This document shows positions 1 to 6,786 of a DNA stretch of 7,763 nucleotides, piece by piece. Source of the DNA: an uncultured Bacteroidota bacterium (GTDB lineage: Bacteria; Bacteroidota; Bacteroidia; Chitinophagales; Chitinophagaceae). The stretch spans positions 1-7,763 of the forward strand of contig CAMLGP010000113.1 of the NCBI GenBank assembly GCA_946479535.1. Direction: 5' to 3'. The notes beneath the pieces are model-generated. The model made no database searches and was not told the DNA's origin. It saw nothing but the letters and a program-made list of their open reading frames with translations. Numbering within the stretch: the first letter of the stretch is position 1; every line of letters begins with the position of its first letter. A program made the position numbers and the translations under genes.

Positions 1-1919
1 ATGTTACCACCAGGATAGAATGTATGATTTTTGTCTATTGGAAGAGTAGACGACCAGTCATTTCTACCGTTCAAAGTAACATATACCTGTTCTTTCCAAC
101 CAACGATTGCCTGACCATATACGCCCATTGATTTCCTGCTTTGCCTGAAATCTGTAGCAGTGGGAGGCACAGTTGAGTTTGAAAGGTTATAAAAACCAGG
201 GATCAAAAGGTCGGTGATTTGAGCCTGAACACCTTTTTGATCCTGCTGATAATAGTTATAACCAGCCAGTGCTTCCAACGTAAAGTCGGAGCCTAAATGC
301 TTGTTATATTTTAAAATGAAATCTCCGTTGATAACATTGATATTGTTTGTTCCATCGCTAACAGAGCCTACATCTGCAGCACGGGTAGAACCTTCAGGGT
401 TTGTAGGATTAGAACCATTCCAGCTTCCGGGCTTTGGGTTGTTGATAGCTTTATAAGCAAATGTTCTTGCATTGTCAAAATCACCGCCAATACGCAACTG
501 TGCAGAAAACTCATTAGTAAAATTGTAGTTCATATCAAGATTTCCAAAGAACCTTTCCGCTTTCTGCTGGCTCCTGTTCTCATACAAAGGATAATAAGGG
601 TTCTCGGCAAATGGAGTGAAGTAGTTGTCTACATTCATGAATTTGTTCTTGTAATCCCTTAAATCTTCAATATGAATATCAACAGGGATCTGCAGAATTT
701 CTTCAAATACTGAAGCACCATCACTGCCTGCCTGGCCAGTGAATGGAGCATTTACCCTGCGTTGTGCGAAATTGAATGAACTGTTGATAGAAAATTTGCC
801 GAATCGGCTGTTGGTACGTAATGCCAGTGTGTTTCTTCCAAAGTAATCAGTATTGGTAGGCACAACACCATCACTGCTCACATTGTTATATGAGAAATAG
901 AAATTGGTGTTTTCGCCTCCACCAGAAATACCGATTGAGTTATTCACTTCTACGCCATTATCATAAAAATCGCGCATGTTGTCTTTAACAAAAGTAAATG
1001 GCTTCAGCATTTGGGAATTGTCAACAATTGCGCCCCATAACCTATCTTTTCCATCTACTTTAGGGCCCCAGCTACCGTTTTCAGACAGGATAAAAGTTCC
1101 ACCCCAGCCCTGTCCAAATGTTTCCTGCATATCAGGCAGTTTACCTACCTGGGAAACATTTACAGTTCCGGCGTAATCAATCCTGATCTTACCGCTTTTT
1201 CCTTTGCGGGTTGTGATCATGATAGCGCCATTTCTTGCCTGTGAACCATACAAAGAAGCAGCAGCTGTACCTTTCAATATGCTGATATTTTCAATATCAT
1301 TAGGGTTGATGTCTGAAATAGTCTGACCGAAGTCATAGTTATTATTTGCACCAAACCTTGCATCAGTCAGGGGTACACCATCAATAACATATAAAGGCTG
1401 GTTACCGCCACCGGCAATAACACCGAAGCCTCTCAGGATAACCTTGGTTGAGGATTGAGGACCGCCTGTTTTGGAAATATTGGCTCCTGCAATCTTACCA
1501 GAAAGAGCGTCCAGGGGATTAGCCGGAGAAGCGCGGTTGAGCTGTTCGTTATTAACGGAAGTCACCGCATATCCCAGTTTGGTTTTGCTTCTTGACTGAC
1601 CAAGAGCAGTTACCACAACTTCCTGCAGATTACCCTCACCTCTTGCCAGGGTAATTGATGCGCGAGTGCCGCTGGGAGTAATTGTTTGTGATGTGAAACC
1701 GGAGGCGGAGACGGCCAATTTTGCATTGTCGCCTACCTTGATTGTGAAGTTACCATTCACGTCAGCTGAAACACCATTCTTGGTGCCAGCCTCAGTAACA
1801 GTAGCAAATGGTATAGGGCTACCAGTTGCGTCCAACACCGTTCCTGTGATTGTTCGTGTTTGCGCAGTTGCCATTATACCAAATAGCAAAAGCGTGCATA
1901 AGCATGCAAGTTTTCTCAT
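1..1919 (-). CDS. SusC/RagA-family TonB-linked outer membrane transporter (partial, C-terminus off window)
   Basis: This frame is open from the ATG at 1919 to the left edge, giving 639 residues of a family usually near 1000, so the C-terminal barrel is missing. Seen: a signal peptide (residues 1-19, MRKLACLC..., cleavage likely at ATA|Q); a carboxypeptidase-regulatory-like domain at about 22-95 (ITGTVLDATGSPIPFATV); a TonB-box-like segment LQEVVVTALG at 98-107; a plug domain at about 110-240 with the family signature PLYVIDGVPL (175-184) and the typical SILKGTAAASLYGSQARNG stretch (213-231); then beta-barrel sequence. Known of the family: such proteins import glycans, peptides or other large substrates across the outer membrane using TonB energy, usually with a SusD lipoprotein encoded just downstream, here beyond the window. 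The substrate cannot be read from the sequence. No FecR/sigma regulator lies directly upstream. The start is chosen because the signal peptide begins there; the next in-frame Met (16) would remove its hydrophobic core. Confidence 0.96.
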   Translation of the reverse strand, partial: MRKLACLCTLLLFGIMATAQTRTITGTVLDATGSPIPFATVTEAGTKNGVSADVNGNFTIKVGDNAKLAVSASGFTSQTITPSGTRASITLARGEGNLQEVVVTALGQSRSKTKLGYAVTSVNNEQLNRASPANPLDALSGKIAGANISKTGGPQSSTKVILRGFGVIAGGGNQPLYVIDGVPLTDARFGANNNYDFGQTISDINPNDIENISILKGTAAASLYGSQARNGAIMITTRKGKSGKIRIDYAGTVNVSQVGKLPDMQETFGQGWGGTFILSENGSWGPKVDGKDRLWGAIVDNSQMLKPFTFVKDNMRDFYDNGVEVNNSIGISGGGENTNFYFSYNNVSSDGVVPTNTDYFGRNTLALRTNSRFGKFSINSSFNFAQRRVNAPFTGQAGSDGASVFEEILQIPVDIHIEDLRDYKNKFMNVDNYFTPFAENPYYPLYENRSQQKAERFFGNLDMNYNFTNEFSAQLRIGGDFDNARTFAYKAINNPKPGSWNGSNPTNPEGSTRAADVGSVSDGTNNINVINGDFILKYNKHLGSDFTLEALAGYNYYQQDQKGVQAQITDLLIPGFYNLSNSTVPPTATDFRQSRKSMGVYGQAIVGWKEQVYVTLNGRNDWSSTLPIDKNHTFYPGGN

Positions 1920-1927
1920 GTGAACGT

Positions 1928-1935
1928 CAAATTTA
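1928..1935 (-). promoter_or_regulatory. Exact TAnnTTTG box 8 nt before the susC-like start
   Basis: On the minus strand TAAATTTG is an exact match to the Bacteroidota -7 consensus TAnnTTTG, ending 8 nt before the ATG. If used, transcription would start within a few bases of the start codon and give an almost leaderless mRNA. The nearest upstream TTG (minus strand, 1961-1963) is 25 nt away, longer than the usual spacing of roughly 17-23, so the -33 support is weak. It competes with the candidate promoter at 2031-2061. Confidence 0.35.
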
Positions 1936-1948
1936 AGTTTAAAAAGAA

Positions 1949-1963
1949 TTGATTATTAATCAA
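1949..1963. repeat. Perfect 15-base palindrome (6-bp arms, 3-nt centre) before susC
   Basis: TTGATT-ATT-AATCAA is a perfect inverted repeat centred about 37 bp upstream of the susC-like ATG. Its left half on the minus strand contains the TTG that could act as -33 element for the box at 1928-1935. It could be an operator for a dimeric regulator or a small A/T-rich RNA hairpin in the leader. The symmetry is directly visible; the function is inference. Confidence 0.45.
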
Positions 1964-2029
1964 CAAAACCGTCCCATTCCTAAGGACATGGCGTCGAAGA
2001 GGAGACAACCTACTCCCTAAAAATGCTGC

Positions 2030-2093
2030 GCAAAATAAGGATTTTTTAACATCCTGAACAAAAACTACCGCCGGAAAAGCAGTATAAGGATTT
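2030..2093. repeat. 15-bp imperfect direct repeat pair upstream of susC
   Basis: GCAAAATAAGGATTT (2030-2044) and GCAGTATAAGGATTT (2079-2093) agree at 13 of 15 positions and share an unbroken 10-base core, ATAAGGATTT. Their starts are 49 bp apart, roughly five helical turns if the usual 10.5 bp is assumed. They lie 110-175 bp upstream of the susC-like ATG, and the nearer copy overlaps a candidate -7 element. They may be paired regulator-binding sites; chance similarity in A/T-rich DNA cannot be excluded. Confidence 0.4.
2031..2061 (-). promoter_or_regulatory. Candidate promoter for the susC-like gene
   Basis: On the minus strand a TTG (2059-2061, within TTTTTGTTC) is followed after 20 nt by TTATTTTG (2031-2038). 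This matches the Bacteroidota -33/-7 arrangement with one mismatch in the -7 box (second base T instead of A). It would give a leader of about 105 nt. The -7 candidate lies inside one copy of the 15-bp direct repeat at 2030-2044, which could link regulation to that repeat. Confidence 0.3.
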
Positions 2094-2123
2094 GCACTTA
2101 TTTGTAGGAAACTGCGGTTAGGC

Positions 2124-2141
2124 GGGCATTTCAGGGCATTT
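2124..2141. repeat. GGGCATTT tandem pair, 10-bp period
   Basis: GGGCATTT occurs at 2124-2131 and again at 2134-2141, two bases apart. The 10-bp period would place both on the same helix face. The pair is about 200 bp upstream of the susC-like start. It is a simple visible repeat; a role is only inferred. Confidence 0.3.
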
Positions 2142-2219
2142 GACAGCCGGAAAGTTCATATTTGATGTTGTGCACCTTCTAATTTTTAGGGATTGTATTG
2201 TTTACTTTATTATTAGACG

Positions 2220-2285
2220 CGGTTAACTTTTTGATGACGATCAAGATAATTTGGGATACATCTTCACTCAAATCATTGTTAACCG
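2220..2285. repeat. 8-bp inverted repeat around smaller palindromes
   Basis: CGGTTAAC (2220-2227) and GTTAACCG (2278-2285) are perfect inverted repeats separated by 50 bp. Inside lie TTGAT-GACG-ATCAA (2231-2244) and AAGAT...ATCTT (2243-2264). The element sits about 30-100 bp downstream of the HhH gene stop codon, so it could fold in the 3' end of that transcript. No T-run follows on the minus strand, so it is not a classical terminator. Confidence 0.3.
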
Positions 2286-2316
2286 GTAAAATCCGGACAA
2301 AAATTAGATTTTTTAG

Positions 2317-4302
2317 TTAAAGCCTGACAAGAAATTGAAGCTTCATTTCGGTTTTCGTATTTCCTTTCAATTGGGCCAGCCCCGTTCCAATCGATGCCCG
2401 GTCAGTATAAAGTGTTTGTTGAAAATGTAGCCACCCGTTCAGCCATTTCGAAATTTTATAGTTGAGCATTATGCCATAGTGATTCCCTCTTCCGGAAAAA
2501 GCAGGAACGCTGTAACTGAATAAAACATCGTTTTCATACGCATAGATTCTGGAGGCATAGCTACTGGTTTCAAAGTAGAGCCATCGTGCAATTATTGAAA
2601 ATGACTTCAACATAGGTTTACAGATCATATCGAAATAAAATAAAAAACCTTCTTCCCTTTTTGACCTGGCAGATTCGATCCAGGTTAATTCATACCGGTT
2701 ACGTAGCGTAAATAGTTCAGATAAGGAGATTGAAGTATTCAATCGCAGTGTTTGTTTAACCATTTCTTCTCTTCGATTGCGATATATGATGTATAACTCC
2801 GTTTTTTTATCGGGCACGTAACTTATCTGCAACCGGTAATTACTTCCATTTGATGGATAATCCACTCCAAATCGCAACCAGGGAAACTGATATACATCCA
2901 TCCAGGTATTTAATAACCATTTAGGGTATGGATGAATGGAAATACCAGCATAGAGTCCATTTTCATTGGATGGAAGCGTATTCTCGGTAAATGCATTTCC
3001 ATTTACTGTTTGATACTCCTTTGCAATGGTCCGCTGCAATAATGCAATATCTACCCTCCGATCCACACTTATCACAATTCCATTTAACCAGGCAGCATGC
3101 TGTTTTCTATCTATTGCCAGTTCACCAAATACATGGAAATTTTTTCCGGTATACGCATAATCAATACTGCCATTATACCATTCCTTACCTGACAAAGCAA
3201 ACAGATTGTAAGGATCATCCTGTTTTTTTAAGGGTAGGGCAAACCGGTGAAAGATACCATTTACCCCTACACGGAAGCGCTCATCCGTGAACCTGATATT
3301 ACCACCGGTTGCTACCTGCCCAATATTATTACGATCCTCCAGTTCACCCTCTGTGCGGTGATATCCTGAAGTCTGAAGGGATGTAAAATATTCATCGCCA
3401 TCCGCAATAGTGCTGCTAAGTTTTCGAATGGATACAAACCCTGTTCCTTCCCATTTCCCCTTGTGCAGCGTTATACCAATTCCCCTGTGAAAATTATATT
3501 CACCGGCAGAACTGTAAGGTTTCAGCACTGGAGATTCCCTTTTAATATTCAGGACTGAAGTACCCATCTTAAACGCCATTGACTGCCAATGGATCAACCC
3601 CTGCCCCAGGTTCACCGTAAAATCTCCTACCGCTAATGTTTCAATAATGCCAAGTTTCCTAATGAGAGCGTGAAAAGAATAAAAATCAAATCCACCTTTT
3701 AATTTTCTATTGAAGAATGGTTCACCCGCATCTTTTTGAGCTGTTATTCCATATTGAAGCAGGTTCTTATACTTATAGCTATAACGAAAGAAGAACTGCT
3801 GTGGACTTCCGAGATAATAATTGCCTGTTAAATTCTTTTTGAATCCCGCAGCTTTTTCCAGAACCTGCGATACTCTGAATAAAACACTTGTCTCTCCTTT
3901 ATTTAATCGTTGAGTGAGAATATCGCTTAATGAATCCGTATCCTCAACAGACAGGTAAGGCCATAATTTCCGGATAGTTCCCAAATCCCACCCCGGCACA
4001 GCCTGCAGTTCATACAGGCTGATCAGCCTGCCCAGTAACTTTCTATACACAATAAGATTTTCAATCTGCCATTCATTCAATATTGTCAATGCTCTGAGAT
4101 CATCTTTTTCTGCCGTATTAATGTTTAGAGGATGTCTTTTATAATGATCCAGTTCCTGGAGATAGTCATCATTCCCTGGCTCTTCTACTTCTTCCGTTAA
4201 GGATTCTTCCAGTTGTTGCTCAACACTAACTGGCAATTCCTGACAGTGCAGCACTTCCATAATATGACAAAACCCAATCAAAAGGATTAACAGTGTTTTC
4301 AT
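2317..4302 (-). CDS. Exported helix-hairpin-helix protein with long beta-barrel-like C-terminal region
   Basis: The 661-residue protein starts with a signal peptide (MKTLLILLIGFCHIMEVLHC, about 1-20). An acidic linker (about 27-50) leads to a helix-hairpin-helix region at about 58-117, with the ComEA-like motif PLNINTAEKDDLRAL followed by YELQAVPGWDLGTIRKLWPYL. The remaining 540 or so residues are rich in alternating aromatic/polar strands typical of outer-membrane barrels (for example FFFRYSYKY, GIMLNYKI) and end in FLVRL. HhH motifs in ComEA-type proteins bind DNA without sequence specificity; whether this one does is unknown. Similar HhH-plus-barrel proteins are, to my knowledge, annotated in Bacteroidota only by their HhH domain. 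The start at 4302 is preferred over the longer frame (to 4422) because it begins the signal peptide and gives an ATGA overlap with the upstream gene, suggesting translational coupling. The Cys at residue 20 (VLHC) does not fit a good lipobox. Confidence 0.85.
   Translation of the reverse strand: MKTLLILLIGFCHIMEVLHCQELPVSVEQQLEESLTEEVEEPGNDDYLQELDHYKRHPLNINTAEKDDLRALTILNEWQIENLIVYRKLLGRLISLYELQAVPGWDLGTIRKLWPYLSVEDTDSLSDILTQRLNKGETSVLFRVSQVLEKAAGFKKNLTGNYYLGSPQQFFFRYSYKYKNLLQYGITAQKDAGEPFFNRKLKGGFDFYSFHALIRKLGIIETLAVGDFTVNLGQGLIHWQSMAFKMGTSVLNIKRESPVLKPYSSAGEYNFHRGIGITLHKGKWEGTGFVSIRKLSSTIADGDEYFTSLQTSGYHRTEGELEDRNNIGQVATGGNIRFTDERFRVGVNGIFHRFALPLKKQDDPYNLFALSGKEWYNGSIDYAYTGKNFHVFGELAIDRKQHAAWLNGIVISVDRRVDIALLQRTIAKEYQTVNGNAFTENTLPSNENGLYAGISIHPYPKWLLNTWMDVYQFPWLRFGVDYPSNGSNYRLQISYVPDKKTELYIIYRNRREEMVKQTLRLNTSISLSELFTLRNRYELTWIESARSKREEGFLFYFDMICKPMLKSFSIIARWLYFETSSYASRIYAYENDVLFSYSVPAFSGRGNHYGIMLNYKISKWLNGWLHFQQTLYTDRASIGTGLAQLKGNTKTEMKLQFLVRL
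4299..4302 (-). promoter_or_regulatory. ATGA stop/start overlap coupling the two outer-membrane genes
   Basis: On the minus strand the bases ATGA contain both the HhH gene start (ATG) and the stop (TGA) of the barrel-like gene. This four-base overlap is the classic arrangement for translational coupling and is the main argument for the chosen HhH start. Confidence 0.75.
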
Positions 4303-5120
4303 CTTTGATCTGGATTTTCCTGATACAGAAAAAAGAAGCCCGGAGTAATTCCCAATACTGGATGAAACCCGATGGATATTCCTATTGTTATTGATCTCCA
4401 CAAATAACAAATACCCATCCACCAGCTATTGGTGGCTGAAATAAATCCTGTTCTTATCGCCACTCCCGGAATACCGGCATACTGAATCCCCGCATTTATA
4501 TATGCAGGCATCAATTCTTCTTTTACAATTTCTATCCCTGCGTAGAATTCACGGGAAGGATCATACCCCATCCCACCCCTGTAAACTGAAAGTAGTTTAC
4601 CCGTTCCGGTTTGGCCAAATTGTCCGCCCACCGGGTTACTGACCTGGATACCAGTAGTCAGTTTATCAGTTAAATGAAATAATGCCGCCAGTTCAAACCC
4701 TAAACTGGAAGCTTTTGTATATCCGGGAATATTAATTGAATGGTAATTGAACTCAACACCCATATTCATCCGGTTACCTAATTCCAATGCATAAGCCAGC
4801 CCTGCCCTGCTTTGGTTAAAGTGATTAAATCCAAAATACCCAAGCTCAATACCAAAGCAGCCGGATTTAGTTTCAATGGCTGCCACTCCGAGGTAATTAT
4901 TCAAACCCTCCAGTAAATACCTTCGCTCCCCATACAATCCCACCGATTTGCTTTTGACCTGGGCCAATGCTGCCTGATTATTAAGAGCAGAAAACAGATC
5001 AGGCGTTTTATTACTATAGGCGTTTAATCCACCAGGTCCCATTACTGGCTTTGTAATTACCTGGGCATTGCCAGACAGTATGGCGATTAACAGACTTATG
5101 GTCCAAAACTTTCTCATCAT
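4299..5120 (-). CDS. Outer-membrane beta-barrel-like protein, PorV/PorQ-like (hypothetical)
   Basis: The 273-residue product begins with a signal peptide (MMRKFWTISLLIAILSGNA|Q, about 1-19). The mature part opens with LFSALNNQAAL, a variant of the early 'NPAAL' segment seen in PorV, PorQ and FadL-like barrels. It continues as alternating Gly/aromatic strands (FGIELGYFGFNHF, GFELAALFHL, SITIGISIGFH). The overall length suits a small outer-membrane barrel. The family call rests on general appearance, not a diagnostic motif, so 'hypothetical outer-membrane protein' is the safe reading. Its TGA overlaps the ATG of the HhH gene (ATGA, 4299-4302), so the two are almost certainly co-translated and may act together. 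The start is set at 5120 (or the adjacent Met at 5117); a longer frame to 5240 would bury the signal peptide behind 40 residues and cover most of the divergent promoter region. Confidence 0.8.
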   Translation of the reverse strand: MMRKFWTISLLIAILSGNAQVITKPVMGPGGLNAYSNKTPDLFSALNNQAALAQVKSKSVGLYGERRYLLEGLNNYLGVAAIETKSGCFGIELGYFGFNHFNQSRAGLAYALELGNRMNMGVEFNYHSINIPGYTKASSLGFELAALFHLTDKLTTGIQVSNPVGGQFGQTGTGKLLSVYRGGMGYDPSREFYAGIEIVKEELMPAYINAGIQYAGIPGVAIRTGFISATNSWWMGICYLWRSITIGISIGFHPVLGITPGFFFLYQENPDQR

Positions 5121-5260
5121 TGCGGTAAAATGTAGGCGGCAAGATACTGGCGCATGCTGGCCATAACCAAAGTGAAAAAACAATATTAAATGTGCTTTTT
5201 CTGACGCGAATGCACCGTATTCATGCCTCCGGATAAGCAAGGTTTCTGTAATTTTGCGCC
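5121..5260. promoter_or_regulatory. Divergent intergenic region between the barrel gene and folD
   Basis: This 140-bp spacer must hold the promoters of both divergent units. Toward folD there is an exact -7 type box (5249-5256). Toward the barrel gene the best candidate is TACATTTT on the minus strand (5127-5134), one mismatch from TAnnTTTG and 6 nt before the ATG. Neither has a TTG at the normal -33 distance. No Shine-Dalgarno sequence is apparent on either side, which is normal for Bacteroidota. Confidence 0.6.
5249..5256 (+). promoter_or_regulatory. Exact TAnnTTTG box 4 nt before the folD start
   Basis: TAATTTTG matches the Bacteroidota -7 consensus TAnnTTTG exactly and ends only 4 nt before the folD ATG (TAATTTTG-cgcc-ATG). 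With normal geometry, transcription would begin at or next to the A of the ATG, making the message leaderless. No TTG sits 17-23 nt upstream, so the -33 element is absent or degenerate. Confidence 0.5.
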
Positions 5261-6136
5261 ATGCAAATTTTAGATGGGAAAAAAGCGGCTCAGGCCATTA
5301 AAGAAAAGCTCGGAATTGATGTTGCCCAGCGCGCCACAGAAGGTAAAAAAATACCCCATTTAGCCGCTATCCTGGTGGGCCGCAATGGCGCCAGCGAAAC
5401 TTATGTTGCCGCAAAAGTCAAGGCCTGTGAAGAGGTTGGATTCAAATCCACCCTGATTCGCCTGGAGGATGATATTTCCGAAAACAGGCTGCTGGATAAG
5501 ATCGAAGACCTTAATATTGATCCTGACATTGATGGCATCCTGGTCCAATTGCCATTACCCAGGCATATCTCGGATGAAAAGGTGATCAATACTATTGTAC
5601 CCGATAAGGATGTGGATGGCTTTCATCCCGTGAATATTGGCAAGATGGTACAGGGTCAGCCAACTTTTGTCCCAGCTACTCCCCATGGCATTATGCTGCT
5701 ACTGGAACATTATAAAATTGAAACCAAAGGCAAACATGCTATAGTGATTGGCAGAAGCAATATTGTGGGCCGCCCCATGAGCATCCTGCTTAGTGAAAAC
5801 ACTAATCCTGGCAATTGCACCGTAACCATCTGTCACTCGCAAACAAAAAATCTTAAAGAGGTTTGTCTGACCGGTGATATTATAGTTGCTGCACTTGGTC
5901 GCCCGGAATTTGTAACAGCAGATATGGTGAAGGAAGGTGCCATCGTAATTGATGTTGGTATTACAAGAATTGAAGACGCTTCCAAAAAAAGCGGCTTCAA
6001 ACTTAAAGGTGATGTTGATTTTGAAAATGTTTCACCACGGTGTTCCTGGATCACTCCGGTACCAGGTGGTGTGGGACCCATGACCATCGCTGCATTATTA
6101 AAAAATACGTTCCGATCCTGCGAGGCAAAGAATTAA
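5261..6136 (+). CDS. folD: Bifunctional methylenetetrahydrofolate dehydrogenase/methenyltetrahydrofolate cyclohydrolase
   Basis: FolD interconverts 5,10-methylene-, 5,10-methenyl- and 10-formyl-tetrahydrofolate in the cytosol, using NAD(P) and water, and feeds purine and formyl-Met synthesis. The 291 residues match the usual family length of about 280-300. Seen in order: the catalytic Tyr/Lys pair in [16 protein letters not shown] (Y48, K52); GILVQLPLP (92-100) with the conserved Gln at 96; [16 protein letters not shown] (114-129); PATPHGIM (138-145); the Rossmann dinucleotide-binding segment [12 protein letters not shown] (162-173); CHSQT (191-195); [13 protein letters not shown] (205-217); and the C-terminal [12 protein letters not shown] (264-275). 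All key residues are intact. The ATG at 5261 gives the standard [11 protein letters not shown]-terminus. It is the first gene of a probable folD-queE operon and diverges from the outer-membrane pair. Confidence 0.98.
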   Translation: MQILDGKKAAQAIKEKLGIDVAQRATEGKKIPHLAAILVGRNGASETYVAAKVKACEEVGFKSTLIRLEDDISENRLLDKIEDLNIDPDIDGILVQLPLPRHISDEKVINTIVPDKDVDGFHPVNIGKMVQGQPTFVPATPHGIMLLLEHYKIETKGKHAIVIGRSNIVGRPMSILLSENTNPGNCTVTICHSQTKNLKEVCLTGDIIVAALGRPEFVTADMVKEGAIVIDVGITRIEDASKKSGFKLKGDVDFENVSPRCSWITPVPGGVGPMTIAALLKNTFRSCEAKN

Positions 6137-6162
6137 GAGTAATAACCGGAAACTCCATTTCC

Positions 6163-6777
6163 ATGAGCAATGATATTGTAGACAGGCTACCTGTAATGGA
6201 GCATTTTTACACGTTACAGGGTGAAGGTTATCACCAGGGACGCGCTGCTTACTTCATTCGTTTGGGTGGTTGTGATGTAGGTTGTGTATGGTGTGATGTA
6301 AAAGACAGCTGGGATGGAGGTAAACATCCTTTGCTTCCCATCGATCCTCTTATTGCTGAAATAAAAAATACGCCTGCAGAAATTGTTGTCATCACCGGTG
6401 GCGAACCACTCATGCATTCACTGGATTATCTTACACAACAACTGAAACAGGCAGGCTTAAAAACAAATATTGAAACTTCTGGTGCCTATCCTCTTTCAGG
6501 TTCCTGGGACTGGATCTGTGTTTCACCTAAAAAATTCAAAGCCCCTTTACCGGAGATCCTGCCACTGGCCAATGAGTTGAAATCGGTAGTTTTTAATAAA
6601 TCTGATTTTGACTGGGCAGAAAAATATGCCGTACTGGTCTCTCCTTCCTGCAAATTATACCTGCAGCCGGAGTGGGATAATGCGGCTAAAATGACACCGC
6701 TTATCATTGAATATATTAAACGGCACCCGAAATGGGAATTGAGCCTGCAGATACATAAGTATATAAATGTGCCTTAG
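6163..6777 (+). CDS. queE: 7-carboxy-7-deazaguanine synthase (radical SAM)
   Basis: QueE converts 6-carboxy-5,6,7,8-tetrahydropterin to 7-carboxy-7-deazaguanine with S-adenosylmethionine and a [4Fe-4S] cluster, the ring-contracting step toward preQ0 and queuosine. The 204-residue product shows the substrate loop FYTLQGEG (15-22), the cluster motif CDVGCVWC (CX3CX2C; C37, C41, C44), the SAM-binding GGEP (79-82), IETSG (103-107), SPK (121-123) and the typical C-terminal LSLQIHKYINVP (193-204). The frame stays open back to 6040 inside folD, but the start at 6163 gives the normal family N-terminus and lies 26 bp after the folD stop; a second Met 11 codons on (6196) is possible. The short gap and lack of a promoter-like box between them support co-transcription with folD. 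The other queuosine genes are not in the window. Confidence 0.96.
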   Translation: MSNDIVDRLPVMEHFYTLQGEGYHQGRAAYFIRLGGCDVGCVWCDVKDSWDGGKHPLLPIDPLIAEIKNTPAEIVVITGGEPLMHSLDYLTQQLKQAGLKTNIETSGAYPLSGSWDWICVSPKKFKAPLPEILPLANELKSVVFNKSDFDWAEKYAVLVSPSCKLYLQPEWDNAAKMTPLIIEYIKRHPKWELSLQIHKYINVP

Positions 6778-6786
6778 CCCTGAGCC

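Larger units (their letters stand above)
1920..2316. other. Gene-free 397-bp region upstream of the susC-like gene
   Basis: I see no convincing coding sequence here on either strand. It separates two minus-strand genes, so it should hold the end of the HhH gene's transcript and the promoter and leader of the susC-like gene. It contains a 15-bp imperfect direct repeat (2030-2044 and 2079-2093), a perfect 15-base palindrome near the susC start (1949-1963), a tandem GGGCATTT pair (2124-2141), an 8-bp inverted repeat around smaller palindromes (2220-2285), and two candidate minus-strand promoters. No strong GC-rich hairpin followed by a T-run is visible after the HhH gene stop; the A/T-rich 2299-2314 stretch and a CCGG/CCGG pair (2283-2295) are too weak to call a terminator. 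Confidence 0.7.

Noticed and set aside
976..1923. Plus-strand open frames at 976-1176 and 1666-1923
   Set aside because: They are antisense to the susC-like gene, whose minus frame carries clear plug and CTD motifs; their translations show no recognisable domain.
1964..2025. Riboswitch in the susC leader
   Set aside because: Only short 4-bp pairings (for example GTCC/GGAC) are visible; no known riboswitch core motif was recognised.
2283..2314. CCGG/CCGG pair and A/T-rich inverted repeat as a terminator of the HhH gene
   Set aside because: The stems are only 4-6 bp, the A/T one is very weak, and no proper GC stem plus T-run is seen on the minus strand.
2991..3290. Plus-strand 99-residue open frame
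   Set aside because: It lies antisense inside the HhH-barrel gene and its His/Leu-rich translation resembles no known family.
4303..4422. N-terminal extension of the HhH protein to 4422
   Set aside because: It would put 40 non-hydrophobic residues before a clear signal peptide and overlap the upstream gene by more than 120 bp; the ATGA overlap start is better.
5121..5240. N-terminal extension of the barrel-like protein to 5240
   Set aside because: It would place 40 residues ahead of the signal peptide and consume most of the divergent promoter region.
5360..6087. Three minus-strand open frames inside folD
   Set aside because: folD is intact with all catalytic motifs; these are shadows of its coding frame.
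6040..6162. Upstream extension of queE into folD
   Set aside because: QueE proteins normally begin just before the LQGEG loop; the extension has no family resemblance and merely reads folD out of frame.
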